Below are positions 25,691-34,369 of a stretch of 64,000 nt of DNA, in pieces. The notes below the pieces were generated by a model, which saw only the letters and a program-made list of their open reading frames with translations, made no database searches and was not told where the DNA came from. The position numbers and the translations under genes were made by a program. Position 1 is the first letter of the stretch; the number at the start of each line of letters is the position of its first letter. Source of the stretch: Chloroflexota bacterium (GTDB lineage Bacteria > Chloroflexota > Anaerolineae > Promineifilales > Promineifilaceae); assembly GCA_014584575.1 (NCBI GenBank), contig JACTMP010000083.1, positions 1 to 64,000 on the forward strand, read 5' to 3'.

Positions 25691-25796
25691 CAAGGTGACA
25701 AGGTGACATCTGACAAGGTGACAAAAATGTCAGATTATGACCTTTGCCAGTATAATCTCTCATTCTCTCAGTCTCCCAATCTCGAACTGAACGATC
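25688..25796. repeat. GGTGACA tandem words and AATCTC words
   Basis: Tandem AAGGTGAC units at about 25688-25722, followed by CTCTCAGTCTCCCAATCTC at 25757-25785. Both are members of repeat families seen elsewhere in the window. The stop codon of fahA lies at the left edge of the tandem units. Confidence 0.6.
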
Positions 25797-27227
25797 ATGC
25801 TGCTGAAATACTTTTATGACGACAAACTGGCTCACGCCTCCTATCTGGTGGGCTGCCAGGCCACGGGCGAGGCGCTGATCATTGATCCGGGGCGCGACAT
25901 TGCCCCCTACCAACACGTGGCGGAAACAAACGGGATGCGTATCGTCGGCGCGGCCGAAACCCATATCCATGCCGATTTTGTTTCCGGCGCACGCGAACTG
26001 GCGGAGCAGGCGGGGGCCACGCTCTATGTCTCAGACGAAGGTGATGCGCAGTGGAAATACCGGTATCTGGCTGGTTATACACACCGTTTGCTGCGGGAGG
26101 GCGACCATATTCACGTGGGCAGGCTGCGGCTGGAGGTGCTGCACACACCAGGCCATACACCGGAGCATCTTTCCTTTGTTTTGACCGATGCGGGCGGCGG
26201 CGCCGACCGGCCCATGGGCATTTTCACCGGGGATTTTGTGTTTGTGGGCGCGGTGGGGCGCCCCGACTTGTTGGAAAAGGCGGCGGGATTAACGGGCACG
26301 GCCGTGACCGGCGCACAGGCTATGTTTCACTCCCTGCAACGTTTCAAACAACTCCCTGACTATTTACAGGTCTGGCCGACGCACGGCGCGGGCAGCGTTT
26401 GTGGCAAAGGGTTGGGGTCTATTCCTTCCAGCACGGTGGGGTATGAAAAATTGTTTAACCCGGCGCTGGCTTACACGGACGAGGCGGCATTTATAGCTTA
26501 CCTGCTGGCCGATCAACCGGAATCCCCGCCTTACTTTGGGCGAATGAAGCAGGTGAACAAGGATGGCCCGCGGCTGCTGCATCATATACCTGCCCCGGCG
26601 CAGTTGCCCGCTGACCATCTGCCGGTGTTGTTAGCCGGTGGCGTGCAGGTGGTGGATACACGGCCGTCGCCAGCCTTTGCCGCCCAACACCTGCCAGGTA
26701 CGCTCCATATCCCGGTGGACATGCTGGTAACCTGGGCTGGCTGGTTGGTATCCTATGATCAGCCGCTTTACCTGATTGTAGATACACCGCAACTGCCCCT
26801 TGTTTGGCGCGACCTGGCCTCTATCGGTCTGGATCAGATTGCCGGTTATTTTGACACGGCCGTCATCCAAACCCTGGCGCAACAAGGGGCAACCATGCAA
26901 GCCTATCAAACGGCCACCCCCGACCAGATTGCCCCCCGCATTTTGAGCGGTGACGTGCTGGCGCTGGATGTGCGCAACCAGAGTGAATGGGATGAGCGGC
27001 ACATCCCCGGTGCGCACCATATCATGTTGGGCTATTTGCCGCACCATTTACCGGAGTTGGCAGACGGCCGTGCCATTGCCGTGATCTGCGAAGCTGGCCG
27101 CCGCTCCGCCATCGCCGCCGCTATCTTGTGCAATCGTGGTTTCACCGAAACAATCAATTTGCAAGGGGGACTCCACGAGTGGACGCAGGCCGGTTTCCCC
27201 GTTGTGCGTGGTGTGCGTGGCCGGTAA
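25797..27227 (+). CDS. Persulfide dioxygenase-like MBL protein with two rhodanese domains
   Basis: A 476-aa fusion. Residues 1-250 are a metallo-beta-lactamase fold with H56, H58 and D60 in THIHADF, HTPGHTPEH, and TGDFVFVGAVGRPDL, as in ETHE1/CstB-type persulfide dioxygenases. Residues about 260-355 are a rhodanese-like domain without an active-site cysteine. Residues about 365-470 are a second rhodanese domain with a cysteine in the VICEAGRRSA loop. It would oxidise glutathione or other persulfides to sulfite and move sulfur between carriers. The substrate thiol is unknown. It appears to be a single gene. Confidence 0.9.
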   Translation: MLLKYFYDDKLAHASYLVGCQATGEALIIDPGRDIAPYQHVAETNGMRIVGAAETHIHADFVSGARELAEQAGATLYVSDEGDAQWKYRYLAGYTHRLLREGDHIHVGRLRLEVLHTPGHTPEHLSFVLTDAGGGADRPMGIFTGDFVFVGAVGRPDLLEKAAGLTGTAVTGAQAMFHSLQRFKQLPDYLQVWPTHGAGSVCGKGLGSIPSSTVGYEKLFNPALAYTDEAAFIAYLLADQPESPPYFGRMKQVNKDGPRLLHHIPAPAQLPADHLPVLLAGGVQVVDTRPSPAFAAQHLPGTLHIPVDMLVTWAGWLVSYDQPLYLIVDTPQLPLVWRDLASIGLDQIAGYFDTAVIQTLAQQGATMQAYQTATPDQIAPRILSGDVLALDVRNQSEWDERHIPGAHHIMLGYLPHHLPELADGRAIAVICEAGRRSAIAAAILCNRGFTETINLQGGLHEWTQAGFPVVRGVRGR

Positions 27228-27342
27228 GCAAGCAGCGGCGCGGCTTATACAGATGTGGCCGACAACCCTTCACTGTGGTACGCTTCCCGACCAGATTGGA
27301 GCTGTTGTATCTGTGTATTGAATTTTTTTGAAGGAGAAAATT

Positions 27343-27927
27343 ATGCCGAGTGAACTTTCAAACCAAACAGGCCGCGCCGGCAGCGCTACCGGTGTGGGAC
27401 CCCAAATACAGGAAGGAGCGATTAGCCGCCTGGTTGTCATCACCTTTGCCGACCCGGCGCAGGCAGAAGGTTTGTACAAATCGCTGCTGGAATTAGATAA
27501 ACAAGGGGCGGTCAATTTGGAAGACGCCGTTTTTGTCTCCAGAAATACAGAAGGTAAACTGGCGGTAGATGAGCGTGTGCACAATGAGAAACGCAGCGGT
27601 ACCGTCAAGGGGGCGGTGTTGGGTACGCTCATTGGTTTTATGCTGGGCGGGCCGGTGCTGGGTCTGGCTGGCGGCGCTATTGTGGGCCGTCTGATTGGCA
27701 AACGGATGGATTTCGGTATTGACGAAGGCACCATCCAATCCGTGTCGGCGGCGGTGGATGAAGGGCAGACGGCACTGTTTATTATGGGTTCGGCCAGTCA
27801 TGCGCCCTCGGTTGTAGAGACGTTTCGGAAATTCCAGGGTACCATCATTGAAACAACAGTGGAACCAGAGGCGCGGGCGCGTCTGCAGCGGGCGCTGGAT
27901 GAGGAAAACGAAGCCGACCAGCCATAA
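27343..27927 (+). CDS. DUF1269-type glycine-zipper membrane protein
   Basis: A 194-aa protein. Residues 25-75 form an alpha/beta domain (RLVVITFADPAQAEGLYKSL). Residues 85-125 are a glycine-zipper membrane hairpin (GAVLGTLIGFMLGGPVLGLA), and another alpha/beta segment follows. This is the DUF1269 arrangement, found in small stress-related membrane proteins of unknown mechanism. GAAGGAG lies 7 nt before the ATG; a TTG 15 nt upstream is rejected because it overlaps that site. It stands alone. Confidence 0.8.
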   Translation: MPSELSNQTGRAGSATGVGPQIQEGAISRLVVITFADPAQAEGLYKSLLELDKQGAVNLEDAVFVSRNTEGKLAVDERVHNEKRSGTVKGAVLGTLIGFMLGGPVLGLAGGAIVGRLIGKRMDFGIDEGTIQSVSAAVDEGQTALFIMGSASHAPSVVETFRKFQGTIIETTVEPEARARLQRALDEENEADQP

Positions 27928-27936
27928 CCAATCAGC

Positions 27937-27982
27937 GGATTAGAGATTGGTTCAAATCCCGATCTCTAATCTCCAATTTCAG
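27937..27982. repeat. Inverted repeat of GGATTAGAGATTGG words, overlapping a gene end
   Basis: GGATTAGAGATTGG and the complementary GATCTCTAATCTCC flank a short loop. On the minus strand the repeat supplies the last codons and stop of the zinc-ribbon membrane protein gene. Confidence 0.7.
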
Positions 27983-28916
27983 TGCGGTTTTTAACGGCCG
28001 TGCCACAATTCCCACAAAATTTGTCCTCTGGTTTCACGGGTGCGCCACAGTCATGGCAAAATCGTGCTGCTTTTGGCGGAGCCGGTTTGGGGGTTGATGA
28101 GACCGGCGGTGAGACCGGCGGCAAAACCGCTGCGCGTTGAGGGGGGGCCTTTCGGGGACGTTTGGATTTCTGGCGGTTGCTGGTTACCTGCCAGACGATG
28201 GCGATCAGAACAAACACCCCGCCAACCACAGCCAACAGCAGTGCCCAATTAAACGCATCATCAGCAGTGGGGGGCGTCACGGCCGTTGGCGCCGGGGCCG
28301 CTTGTTCCACAGTCAGGGTAGGCTGGCTCATGGTGTATGTGACTTCCGCGGTGTAAAGCGTGTTGGCAGGCACGGCCGTTGCCGGTAGCAAATGGTAGGC
28401 CAGACCATCCCGGCTGCTGGCGCTAACAGAGGCCGCCGCCGGTTGGGTCTGCAAATTTGTGGCGGCGGCCGGTTGTTGCACAGCCACGTCTATCTCCGTC
28501 AAGGTTATGTCGGCCAACCAGGAAAAGGTAAAGGCCCGCTGACTACCGTTGCTGGTATAGGGTACATAATACTCCACCCGAAAGCGGCTGTCTGGTGTGG
28601 TAAACGTGACGCTGTTTTCCCCCTGTGTATAGGCAACATCATCCGTCATCACATTGTCGCTGGTAATGCGGGCGACAGCGTGCAGCGTGGCCCCCGGTGG
28701 CAACGGAATAGTGACGGTTGCCGGCAGCAGGGTAGACGCGGGCAGAGCACCGGTGAGCAATACCAGCACCTCCGGGCGATCATAATCCGGCCACAAATCA
28801 ACGGCCAGACTCTCGATGGTTGTGGCCGGTAATTGCGCATGGGCATATCCGGCACGGCTCAAAACAATCATCATACACAGCAGTGCCAACAAGGGAGCAT
28901 GACGGGATAATGACAT
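27966..28916 (-). CDS. Exported membrane-anchored protein with zinc ribbon
   Basis: A 316-aa protein. An N-terminal signal peptide ends near AHAQ. A beta-rich extracellular region (about 28-215) with PLPPGATLHAV and FRVEYYVPY patterns follows, and one membrane helix at about 232-252 (WALLLAVVGGVFVLIAIVWQ). A basic, Pro-rich linker leads to a C-terminal cytosolic zinc ribbon with two CxxC pairs (FCHDCG, FCGNCG). The extracellular part resembles small Chloroflexota proteins of unknown function. The final residues are encoded by a dispersed repeat. Function unknown. Confidence 0.75.
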   Translation of the reverse strand: MSLSRHAPLLALLCMMIVLSRAGYAHAQLPATTIESLAVDLWPDYDRPEVLVLLTGALPASTLLPATVTIPLPPGATLHAVARITSDNVMTDDVAYTQGENSVTFTTPDSRFRVEYYVPYTSNGSQRAFTFSWLADITLTEIDVAVQQPAAATNLQTQPAAASVSASSRDGLAYHLLPATAVPANTLYTAEVTYTMSQPTLTVEQAAPAPTAVTPPTADDAFNWALLLAVVGGVFVLIAIVWQVTSNRQKSKRPRKAPPQRAAVLPPVSPPVSSTPKPAPPKAARFCHDCGAPVKPEDKFCGNCGTAVKNRTEIGD

Positions 28917-29050
28917 TTGACAATCCTTTTACTACTCAAAAATTGTTATAATTTGGGCAATCGTAGCGCAAACCGGCCGTTTTTGCACCGAAACCGCCGG
29001 TTAGACCTGGGTCAGTCCCCGGTATGATGCTGCGAAAAAGGAGTGAACAG

Positions 29051-29635
29051 ATGTCCCCAACAATAGATAAAATCCAAGAGGATTTGGATGTTCTGGTGGC
29101 AATGGCAGCCGAGATGGATGATTATCTGAAGAGCGAAGTCCTCTATTGGCCGATGGTGCGGGGCGATATGCCAAAGCTGACGCTGGGTGGGTATCTCATG
29201 CGCCAACACCGGCTGCAACACCTGAACGATACATTTGACGCCGGGCAAAAAGAAGAATGGGAAACGGCCGTGCAGCAATTCCAGGACGCCCTGGCAGAAA
29301 AGGTGGTGCGCACCGAGCAGCGCGCCCGTGAAGAGTTGGGTGTGCGCGCCCGCCAGTGGGGCGCTTATCTCAATGATGTGCAGCGGGAGCGGTCGGTAGC
29401 GGCTGTGAATTACGAAACGGCCGTGGAAAACCGGGTTGTAGCGGCGGCACTGGTACACTTTTTGCAAACACCACCTTATCGCATGGAGAACGGTGTGGCC
29501 CCGAATCTGGATATGCTGGATGCCGGTTTACGTCCTTACTGGCAGGCTGGCGCGTTTGTCTGGCCGGCGTTGTGGGAAAAAGCGTATCCTCAGAGCGACT
29601 ACTGGTGGCTTTACGGCCGTCCCCGAAAAACATAG
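29051..29635 (+). CDS. Uncharacterised helical protein, 194 aa
   Basis: A soluble, mostly helical protein starting MSPTIDKIQEDLDVLVAMAA, with patterns DDYLKSEVLYWPM, LTLGGYLMRQHRL and WWLYGRP. The layout suggests a helical bundle with conserved Trp/Tyr residues. AAAAAGGAG lies 9 nt upstream of the ATG. Similar proteins are, from memory, found in Chloroflexota without assigned function. It lies alone, tail to tail with a glycosyltransferase gene. Confidence 0.75.
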   Translation: MSPTIDKIQEDLDVLVAMAAEMDDYLKSEVLYWPMVRGDMPKLTLGGYLMRQHRLQHLNDTFDAGQKEEWETAVQQFQDALAEKVVRTEQRAREELGVRARQWGAYLNDVQRERSVAAVNYETAVENRVVAAALVHFLQTPPYRMENGVAPNLDMLDAGLRPYWQAGAFVWPALWEKAYPQSDYWWLYGRPRKT

Positions 29636-29671
29636 CACGAAACCCACCGAGGGAATTGCCACGAGGGATGG

Positions 29672-30418
29672 TTACACGGCCGTCTCCCGCCCCACTGTAG
29701 GCTGTTCCACCAGCCGCTCTTCACGCCATAACTGCATCCGAAACCGCACCAGTTCTTTAAATGCCCGCACGATGACTGCCGGTTTGGCCCCTGTGGGGCT
29801 GCCCGCCACACGCGGGCGATGGCCGTGAATGGGCACTTCCACCAGGCCAAAACCGGCCCGTTTGGCGCGCACCAGGAATTCGGCGCTAAAGGTGGCCCCA
29901 CCTGACTGCACTTCATCGCGTAAATGGTCTACTACCTGGCGACGCATCAGCTTAAAGGCGCAGTCAATATCCCGCGCCGTGTAACCAAACAGCAGCGTCA
30001 CCAACCCACTCCACCCCTTGCCATTCAAACGGCGCATGAACGGGTCACGGCGCGGCTTACGGTAGCCAACTACCAGGTCGGCGCCGGGCAGTTGCGCCAG
30101 CATCTTGCTGATTTCCTGCAAATCAAATTGGCGGTCTGCATCGGTGAAGAAGATGAGGTCTTTGGTGGCGCTGGTCAGTCCCGTCCACACGGCCGTGCCA
30201 TACCCCTTATTCACCTTATGCTGCACCAGCCGCACCTGGGGATACACGGCCGTCAGCCCCTTCACCACCGCCGCCGTGTCATCCCGGCTGCCATCATCCA
30301 CCACAATCACTTCCAGGTCGGCGACCAGCGGCCCCACAATGTGCAATGTATCTTCGATCATCGCCTGGATATTTTCGCCTTCATTAAACGCCGGCATGGC
30401 TACAGTTAGACTTGTCAC
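29672..30418 (-). CDS. Family 2 glycosyltransferase (DPM1-like)
   Basis: A 248-aa cytosolic GT-A glycosyltransferase. VAMPAFNEGENI at the N-terminus, EVIVVDDGSRDDT, FFTDADRQFD (the metal-binding DxD-like motif) and DIDCAFKLMRR are the family 2 landmarks of dolichyl/polyprenyl-phosphate sugar synthases. No membrane helices follow the catalytic domain. It probably makes a polyprenyl-phosphate sugar, which GT-C enzymes such as the GT87 protein at 14042 use as donor; that link is inference. It is a single gene with a CAGGAGAAC-type ribosome site. Confidence 0.9.
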   Translation of the reverse strand: MTSLTVAMPAFNEGENIQAMIEDTLHIVGPLVADLEVIVVDDGSRDDTAAVVKGLTAVYPQVRLVQHKVNKGYGTAVWTGLTSATKDLIFFTDADRQFDLQEISKMLAQLPGADLVVGYRKPRRDPFMRRLNGKGWSGLVTLLFGYTARDIDCAFKLMRRQVVDHLRDEVQSGGATFSAEFLVRAKRAGFGLVEVPIHGHRPRVAGSPTGAKPAVIVRAFKELVRFRMQLWREERLVEQPTVGRETAV

Positions 30419-30669
30419 GCGGTTCTCCTGTCATGTTGATCAGAGATTTGAGATTGGAGATTATGCGGTTTTCAATCGCTTATGCCCCATTTCCTTATCA
30501 CAGTTCAGCAATTCTCAGTTTGGCAAAGCCCGGCGATTAAAATCGCGGCAACAAGAGGCAAAGCCCACCTTCGTGGGCTGGGCGCCAGTCGGCGAAGGCC
30601 GACTACGGAGAATTGCTGATCTCAGTTATACACCCATTCTACTAAAAGGTCGTACAAAGTGGGAAAAAG
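30419..30669. repeat. Composite inverted repeat region
   Basis: Contains AGATTTGAGATTGGAGATT words (30444-30470). A composite element at 30503-30627 is bounded by CAGCAATTCTCAG and GAGAATTGCTGA, with internal hairpins GGCGATTAAAATCGC, AAGCCCACCTTCGTGGGCT and GTCGGCGAAGGCCGAC. Relatives are at 6679 and 52304. Confidence 0.7.
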
Positions 30670-31140
30670 TTACGCTGCCAACTCTACCACCTGCCCCGCC
30701 GTCACCCGCTGCAAATCGGCAAAATCAACAGCCAGCGTGGCCGTGCTCAGGCCGCTGCCACAATACACCGTGCCCATGTTGGTCAGACGGCCGTCAAACA
30801 ACACCAGCACATCCTCCCGCAGCGCAAACGGCCCCACGCCGCCCACTTCAAAACCCAACTCCGCTGCCACCGCCTCCGGCGATAGGCTGGTCACATCCCG
30901 CCGGTTCACCGCTAACGCCCGCGCCAGCAGCGGGTAACTCAGCCGGTCATGCCCACGCAAACCGGCCAACACGTAACGGCCGTCGCGCAGCCGAAACGCA
31001 ATCGTCTTCAACATCCGATCTAGTAGCAGTGGCAGTTTCTCCTCCACCTCCGCCACCGTGCGCACCGGCTCATGGCGGTGTAGCGCATAAACCACCCCCT
31101 GCGCATCCAGCAGTTGCCGAATCTGGTCGTAAACATTCAT
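30670..31140 (-). CDS. YbaK/EbsC-type aminoacyl-tRNA deacylase
   Basis: A 156-aa protein of the YbaK/ProX editing family. It shows HRHEPVRTVAEVEE, the family lysine in KTIAFRL, and the VGGVGPFAL segment in the position of the usual GxxSPxG loop. These enzymes remove mischarged amino acids from tRNA, commonly Cys or Ala from tRNA-Pro. The ProRS at 22332 lacks an editing domain, so trans editing by this protein is plausible. No ribosome site is obvious. Confidence 0.88.
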   Translation of the reverse strand: MNVYDQIRQLLDAQGVVYALHRHEPVRTVAEVEEKLPLLLDRMLKTIAFRLRDGRYVLAGLRGHDRLSYPLLARALAVNRRDVTSLSPEAVAAELGFEVGGVGPFALREDVLVLFDGRLTNMGTVYCGSGLSTATLAVDFADLQRVTAGQVVELAA

Positions 31141-31224
31141 TGTCTGAAAGCCATTATCCGAAGTCCATTATCCGAAGTCCGTTATCTGAAGACCGTTTAC
31201 CGATTACCGTTAACCGATTACCGC
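31141..31224. repeat. Tandem TTATCCGAAGTCCG and TTACCGAT words
   Basis: Three tandem units of about 14 nt (ATTATCCGAAGTCC) are followed by ATTACCG words. The same words occur in order inside the methyltransferase gene at 20944-21018. Confidence 0.7.
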
Positions 31225-31677
31225 TCACCCCATCCGTTTTGACATCAAAAAATACCCGTCCCGCTTTTCAAAACCCACCCGCTCATACACCGTCTGCGCG
31301 TTCGTATTGTTACGGTCCACTTCCAGGTGCAAGGCGCCAATACCCCGCGCCCGGCACTCGCTTTCTGCAAACGCCAATGTCTGGCGGCCAAAGCCCTGAC
31401 CCCGGTATCCCTCCGCAATGTACAGTTCATCTACAAACGCATCACGCCCACCGAATTCCAGACTAAAACCCCAGGTCAGCGCGATATACCCGACCGGCTT
31501 CTCATCGGCGCAAATCAACCACACGCCGCCCCACTCGTCATGGTTCATCAGTAATTCCAGACCGGCCCGCGCCCGCGCCGGGTCAGCCAATGTGCCGTCA
31601 AATTCATTCAAGGCCACGTGAAAACGTACAATCGTTTCCACATCGGCCAATTCTGCCAGACGAAAAGTTATCTCCAT
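31225..31677 (-). CDS. GNAT family N-acetyltransferase
   Basis: A 150-aa GNAT enzyme with FVDELYIAEGYRGQGFGRQT containing the acetyl-CoA pyrophosphate-binding loop (RGQGFG), followed by LHLEVDRNNTNAQTVYERVG. Members acetylate amines of small molecules or proteins; the substrate is unknown. Same direction as the deacylase gene, 84 bp apart with repeats between, so operon membership is uncertain. Confidence 0.88.
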   Translation of the reverse strand: MEITFRLAELADVETIVRFHVALNEFDGTLADPARARAGLELLMNHDEWGGVWLICADEKPVGYIALTWGFSLEFGGRDAFVDELYIAEGYRGQGFGRQTLAFAESECRARGIGALHLEVDRNNTNAQTVYERVGFEKRDGYFLMSKRMG

Positions 31678-31699
31678 GTCTCGAAATCCCTCTGCTGCT

Positions 31700-31735
31700 G
31701 TGGCGCGATTTTGTAAAATCGCGCTACGCCAAAAA
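31700..31735. repeat. Hairpin GCGCGATTTTGTAAAATCGCGC
   Basis: GCGCGATTTT/AAAATCGCGC around a short loop, upstream of the GNAT gene. A shortened form of the same word lies at 7790-7807. Confidence 0.6.
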
Positions 31736-31844
31736 CGCGATTTTATATCATCTGTTGACGTTCTGCCTGCTCACCGGTGACAATCATCATATGTACCCCG
31801 CCGCCCCCTGGCATACACTAGGGACTGATAACGTGTTCATGTAA

Positions 31845-31870
31845 CTACGTGTTTACGTGAACACGTAAAG
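31845..31870. promoter_or_regulatory. Palindrome ACGTGTT..AACACGT upstream of ald
   Basis: ACGTGTT-TACGTG-AACACGT lies about 30 bp before the alanine dehydrogenase start, with a further ACGTGTTCATG copy just upstream. It could be an operator. Given the abundance of repeats in this genome, a dispersed repeat is the main alternative. Confidence 0.4.
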
Positions 31871-31896
31871 ACACGAGCATGATGAAGGAAACTGCT

Positions 31897-32982
31897 ATGA
31901 CCACCATTGGCATACCAAAAGAAGTGAGAGACCTGGAACGGCGGGTGGGCCTGACCCCGGCCGGGGTGTTAGCTATGAAGCAGGCCGGGCATACCATCTA
32001 CGTGCAAACGGGCGCGGGTGCGGGCGCCGGTTTCAGCGATGAGGCATACCGGCAGGCGGGGGCAGAGATTGTCTATTCGGCGGGGGAGGTCTACGGCCGT
32101 GCCGACATCCTGGCCAAAGTAACCCGCCCCTGCGCCCAGGAACATACCCTGTTCCGCCCCGGTCAGACCATTTTCTCGTTTTTACATCTATCGGTCGCTT
32201 CGCCCGACCTGCGGCAGGCATTGGAAAGCCATGCGATCACGGCCGTTGCCTACGAAATGATCGAAGATACCAGCGGCAACCGCCCCGTCCTGCGCCCCGC
32301 CAGCGAAGTCGCCGGGCGTATGGCGCCGCTCATTGCCGGGCAACTGCTCAGCAGTTACCAGCCGGGATTAGGCAGCGATGGTCTGGGTATTTTGCTCAGT
32401 GGGCTGGCCGGTGTGCCCCCGGCAACGGTGGTCATCGTCGGCGCCGGCGTGTTGGGGCGCAACGCCGCCCGCGCCTGCATGGGCATGGGCGCCGAAGTAA
32501 CGGTACTAGACCAGAACCTTGAAGCCCTGCGTGTGATTGATAATCGCTTCGACGGCCGTGTCACTACCATGTTCGCCAACGAATACAACCTGAAACGCAC
32601 CACTGCCTTTGCCGATGTCCTGATCGGCGCTGTCTCTATACCCGGCCAGCGCGCCCCCATCACCATCAGCCACGACATGGTGCGCAGTATGCGCAGAGGT
32701 TCGGTCATCATGGACTTCTCGATTGACCAGGGTGGCTGCGTGGAAGGCATTCGCCCCACCACCCTGCGCGACCCCGTCTACCTGGCCGAAGGCATTATTC
32801 ACTATGCCGTGCCTAATATGACGGCCGTCTATGCCCGCACCACCAGCCACGCCATCACCAATTCCGCCCTGCCCTACCTGCTGGCGGCTGCCGACCACGG
32901 CCTACCCGCCGCTTTCGCGCAACTGCCCGCCCTGGAAAAAGGCGTCAACCTGCTACAAGGCAAACAAGCCAGTAATCGGTAA
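31897..32982 (+). CDS. ald: Alanine dehydrogenase
   Basis: A 361-aa NAD-dependent dehydrogenase that interconverts alanine and pyruvate with ammonia. It shows the N-terminal IGIPKEVRDLERRVGLTP, the catalytic lysine region AKVTRP, FLHLSVA with the catalytic His, SEVAGRMA, the Rossmann VIVGAGVLGRNAA, and DFSIDQGG. Length matches the family. GAAGGA is 9 nt before the chosen ATG; a start 18 nt earlier is less likely. The 3' end (ASNR stop) is encoded by a dispersed GTAATCGGTAA repeat. It is followed by a CoA-transferase gene in the same direction. Confidence 0.95.
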   Translation: MTTIGIPKEVRDLERRVGLTPAGVLAMKQAGHTIYVQTGAGAGAGFSDEAYRQAGAEIVYSAGEVYGRADILAKVTRPCAQEHTLFRPGQTIFSFLHLSVASPDLRQALESHAITAVAYEMIEDTSGNRPVLRPASEVAGRMAPLIAGQLLSSYQPGLGSDGLGILLSGLAGVPPATVVIVGAGVLGRNAARACMGMGAEVTVLDQNLEALRVIDNRFDGRVTTMFANEYNLKRTTAFADVLIGAVSIPGQRAPITISHDMVRSMRRGSVIMDFSIDQGGCVEGIRPTTLRDPVYLAEGIIHYAVPNMTAVYARTTSHAITNSALPYLLAAADHGLPAAFAQLPALEKGVNLLQGKQASNR

Positions 32983-33045
32983 ACGGGGATCGGTAATCGG
33001 TTATCAAGTTGCGATTGCCGATTACCGATTACTGATGACCGAAAA
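32970..33045. repeat. GTAATCGG inverted repeat between ald and CoA-transferase genes
   Basis: GTAATCGGTAAACGGGGATCGGTAA-type words face GATTGCCGATTACCGATTAC in the second half. It overlaps the ald stop codon. Related to 41560-41585 and 62945-63003. Confidence 0.7.
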
Positions 33046-33057
33046 ACCGGAGCAATA

Positions 33058-34353
33058 ATGAACTGGGAAACCATCTATCGTAACAAAGTAACCAACGTAC
33101 AAACTGCCCTCAGCGCCGTGCAATCTGGCAATCGCCTCTACATCGGCGGCGGCGCGGGTGTGCCCGTCAGCCTCACCCAGGGGTTAACTGAATGCGCCCA
33201 CCGTCTGCAAAATGTGGAACTGACCCACATCCTCACTTTTGCCAAAGCCCCCTATGTGGAGCCAGAGTACCAGGATAGCTTTCGCGTCAATGCACTGTTT
33301 ATTGGCCGTAATGTGCGCCGGGCGGTGCAAGACGGCCGTGCCGATTTCACCCCCATCTTCCTTTCCGAAATCCCTGGCCTCTTTCGCAATGGCATTCTCC
33401 CCCTGGACGTGGCCTTAATCTCCATCACCCCGCCCGACGAGCACGGCTTTTGCAGCTTTGGCGTGGAAGTGGGCACCACCAAACCAGCCGCCGAATCGGC
33501 CCGCCTCATCATTGCCGAAGTCAACCGGCAAATGCCGCGCACCCTCGGCGATTGTTTCATTCACGTCAGCCGCCTGCATCACATTGTCGAAGCGGATTAC
33601 CCCCTGCCCGAAGCACCGCAGGGCGACACCTCGGCCGAAAACCTGCAAATCGGTCAGCACATCGCCGGTCTGATCCCCAGCGGCGCCACGCTGCAAATGG
33701 GCATTGGCAGCATCCCCGACGCCGTCCTGCGCAGCCTGACCCACCACAAAGACCTGGGTGTACACACCGAGCTTTTTTCTGATGGCGTCATAGACCTGGT
33801 AGAGCAGGGCATCATCAACTGCGCCCATAAAACATTCCATCCCGGCAAAATTGTGGCCGGATTCCTCTTTGGCAGCCAACGGTTGTACGAATTCATCCAC
33901 AACAACCCTCTCATCGAAATGCACCCCACCGATTACGTGAATGATCCGTTCAATATCGCCCGCAACGATAAAATGGTGGCCATTAACTCGGCGTTGCAAG
34001 TAGACCTGACCGGGCAGGTGTGCGCCGACTCCATCGGCCCCCGTTTCTACAGCGGCGTGGGCGGGCAAATAGATTTCATTCGCGGCGCGGCCCGCTCCAA
34101 AGGTGGGCTGCCGATCATCGCCTTTCCGTCTACGGCGCAAGGCGGCGCGGTCAGCCGCATTGTGCCCGTGTTGAACGAAGGCGCCGGGGTGGTGACAACC
34201 CGCAATGATGTCCATTTTGTGGTAACAGAGTTTGGGGTGGCGTCCCTTTACGGCAAATCGATCCGCCAGCGTGTACACGAGCTAATAAACATTGCCCACC
34301 CCCATTTCCGCAACGAACTATTGGCAGCCGCTAGAAAGATCGGATATGTGTAG
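33058..34353 (+). CDS. Acetyl-CoA hydrolase/4-hydroxybutyrate CoA-transferase family enzyme
   Basis: A 431-aa class I CoA-transferase family protein. Landmarks are YIGGGAGVPVSLTQGL near the N-terminus, MGIGSIPDAVL, HTELFSDGVID with the catalytic glutamate, and GPRFYSGVGGQIDFIRGAA. It would move CoA between acetyl-CoA and a carboxylate such as 4-hydroxybutyrate or butyrate, or hydrolyse acetyl-CoA. CGGAGCAATA lies before the start. Downstream of ald with 75 bp of repeat between; joint transcription is possible. Confidence 0.9.
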   Translation: MNWETIYRNKVTNVQTALSAVQSGNRLYIGGGAGVPVSLTQGLTECAHRLQNVELTHILTFAKAPYVEPEYQDSFRVNALFIGRNVRRAVQDGRADFTPIFLSEIPGLFRNGILPLDVALISITPPDEHGFCSFGVEVGTTKPAAESARLIIAEVNRQMPRTLGDCFIHVSRLHHIVEADYPLPEAPQGDTSAENLQIGQHIAGLIPSGATLQMGIGSIPDAVLRSLTHHKDLGVHTELFSDGVIDLVEQGIINCAHKTFHPGKIVAGFLFGSQRLYEFIHNNPLIEMHPTDYVNDPFNIARNDKMVAINSALQVDLTGQVCADSIGPRFYSGVGGQIDFIRGAARSKGGLPIIAFPSTAQGGAVSRIVPVLNEGAGVVTTRNDVHFVVTEFGVASLYGKSIRQRVHELINIAHPHFRNELLAAARKIGYV

Positions 34354-34369
34354 GGGGGTGCGGGATGGC

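Noticed and set aside
28917..28952. TTGACA and TATAAT as a promoter for the gene at 29051
   Set aside because: The spacer is 24 bp, far from 17, so the match is probably chance.
30105..31466. A 453-codon plus-strand frame
   Set aside because: It lies antisense to the glycosyltransferase, YbaK-type and GNAT genes, is very rich in Pro/Ser/Thr, and shows no domain; it is a composition shadow.
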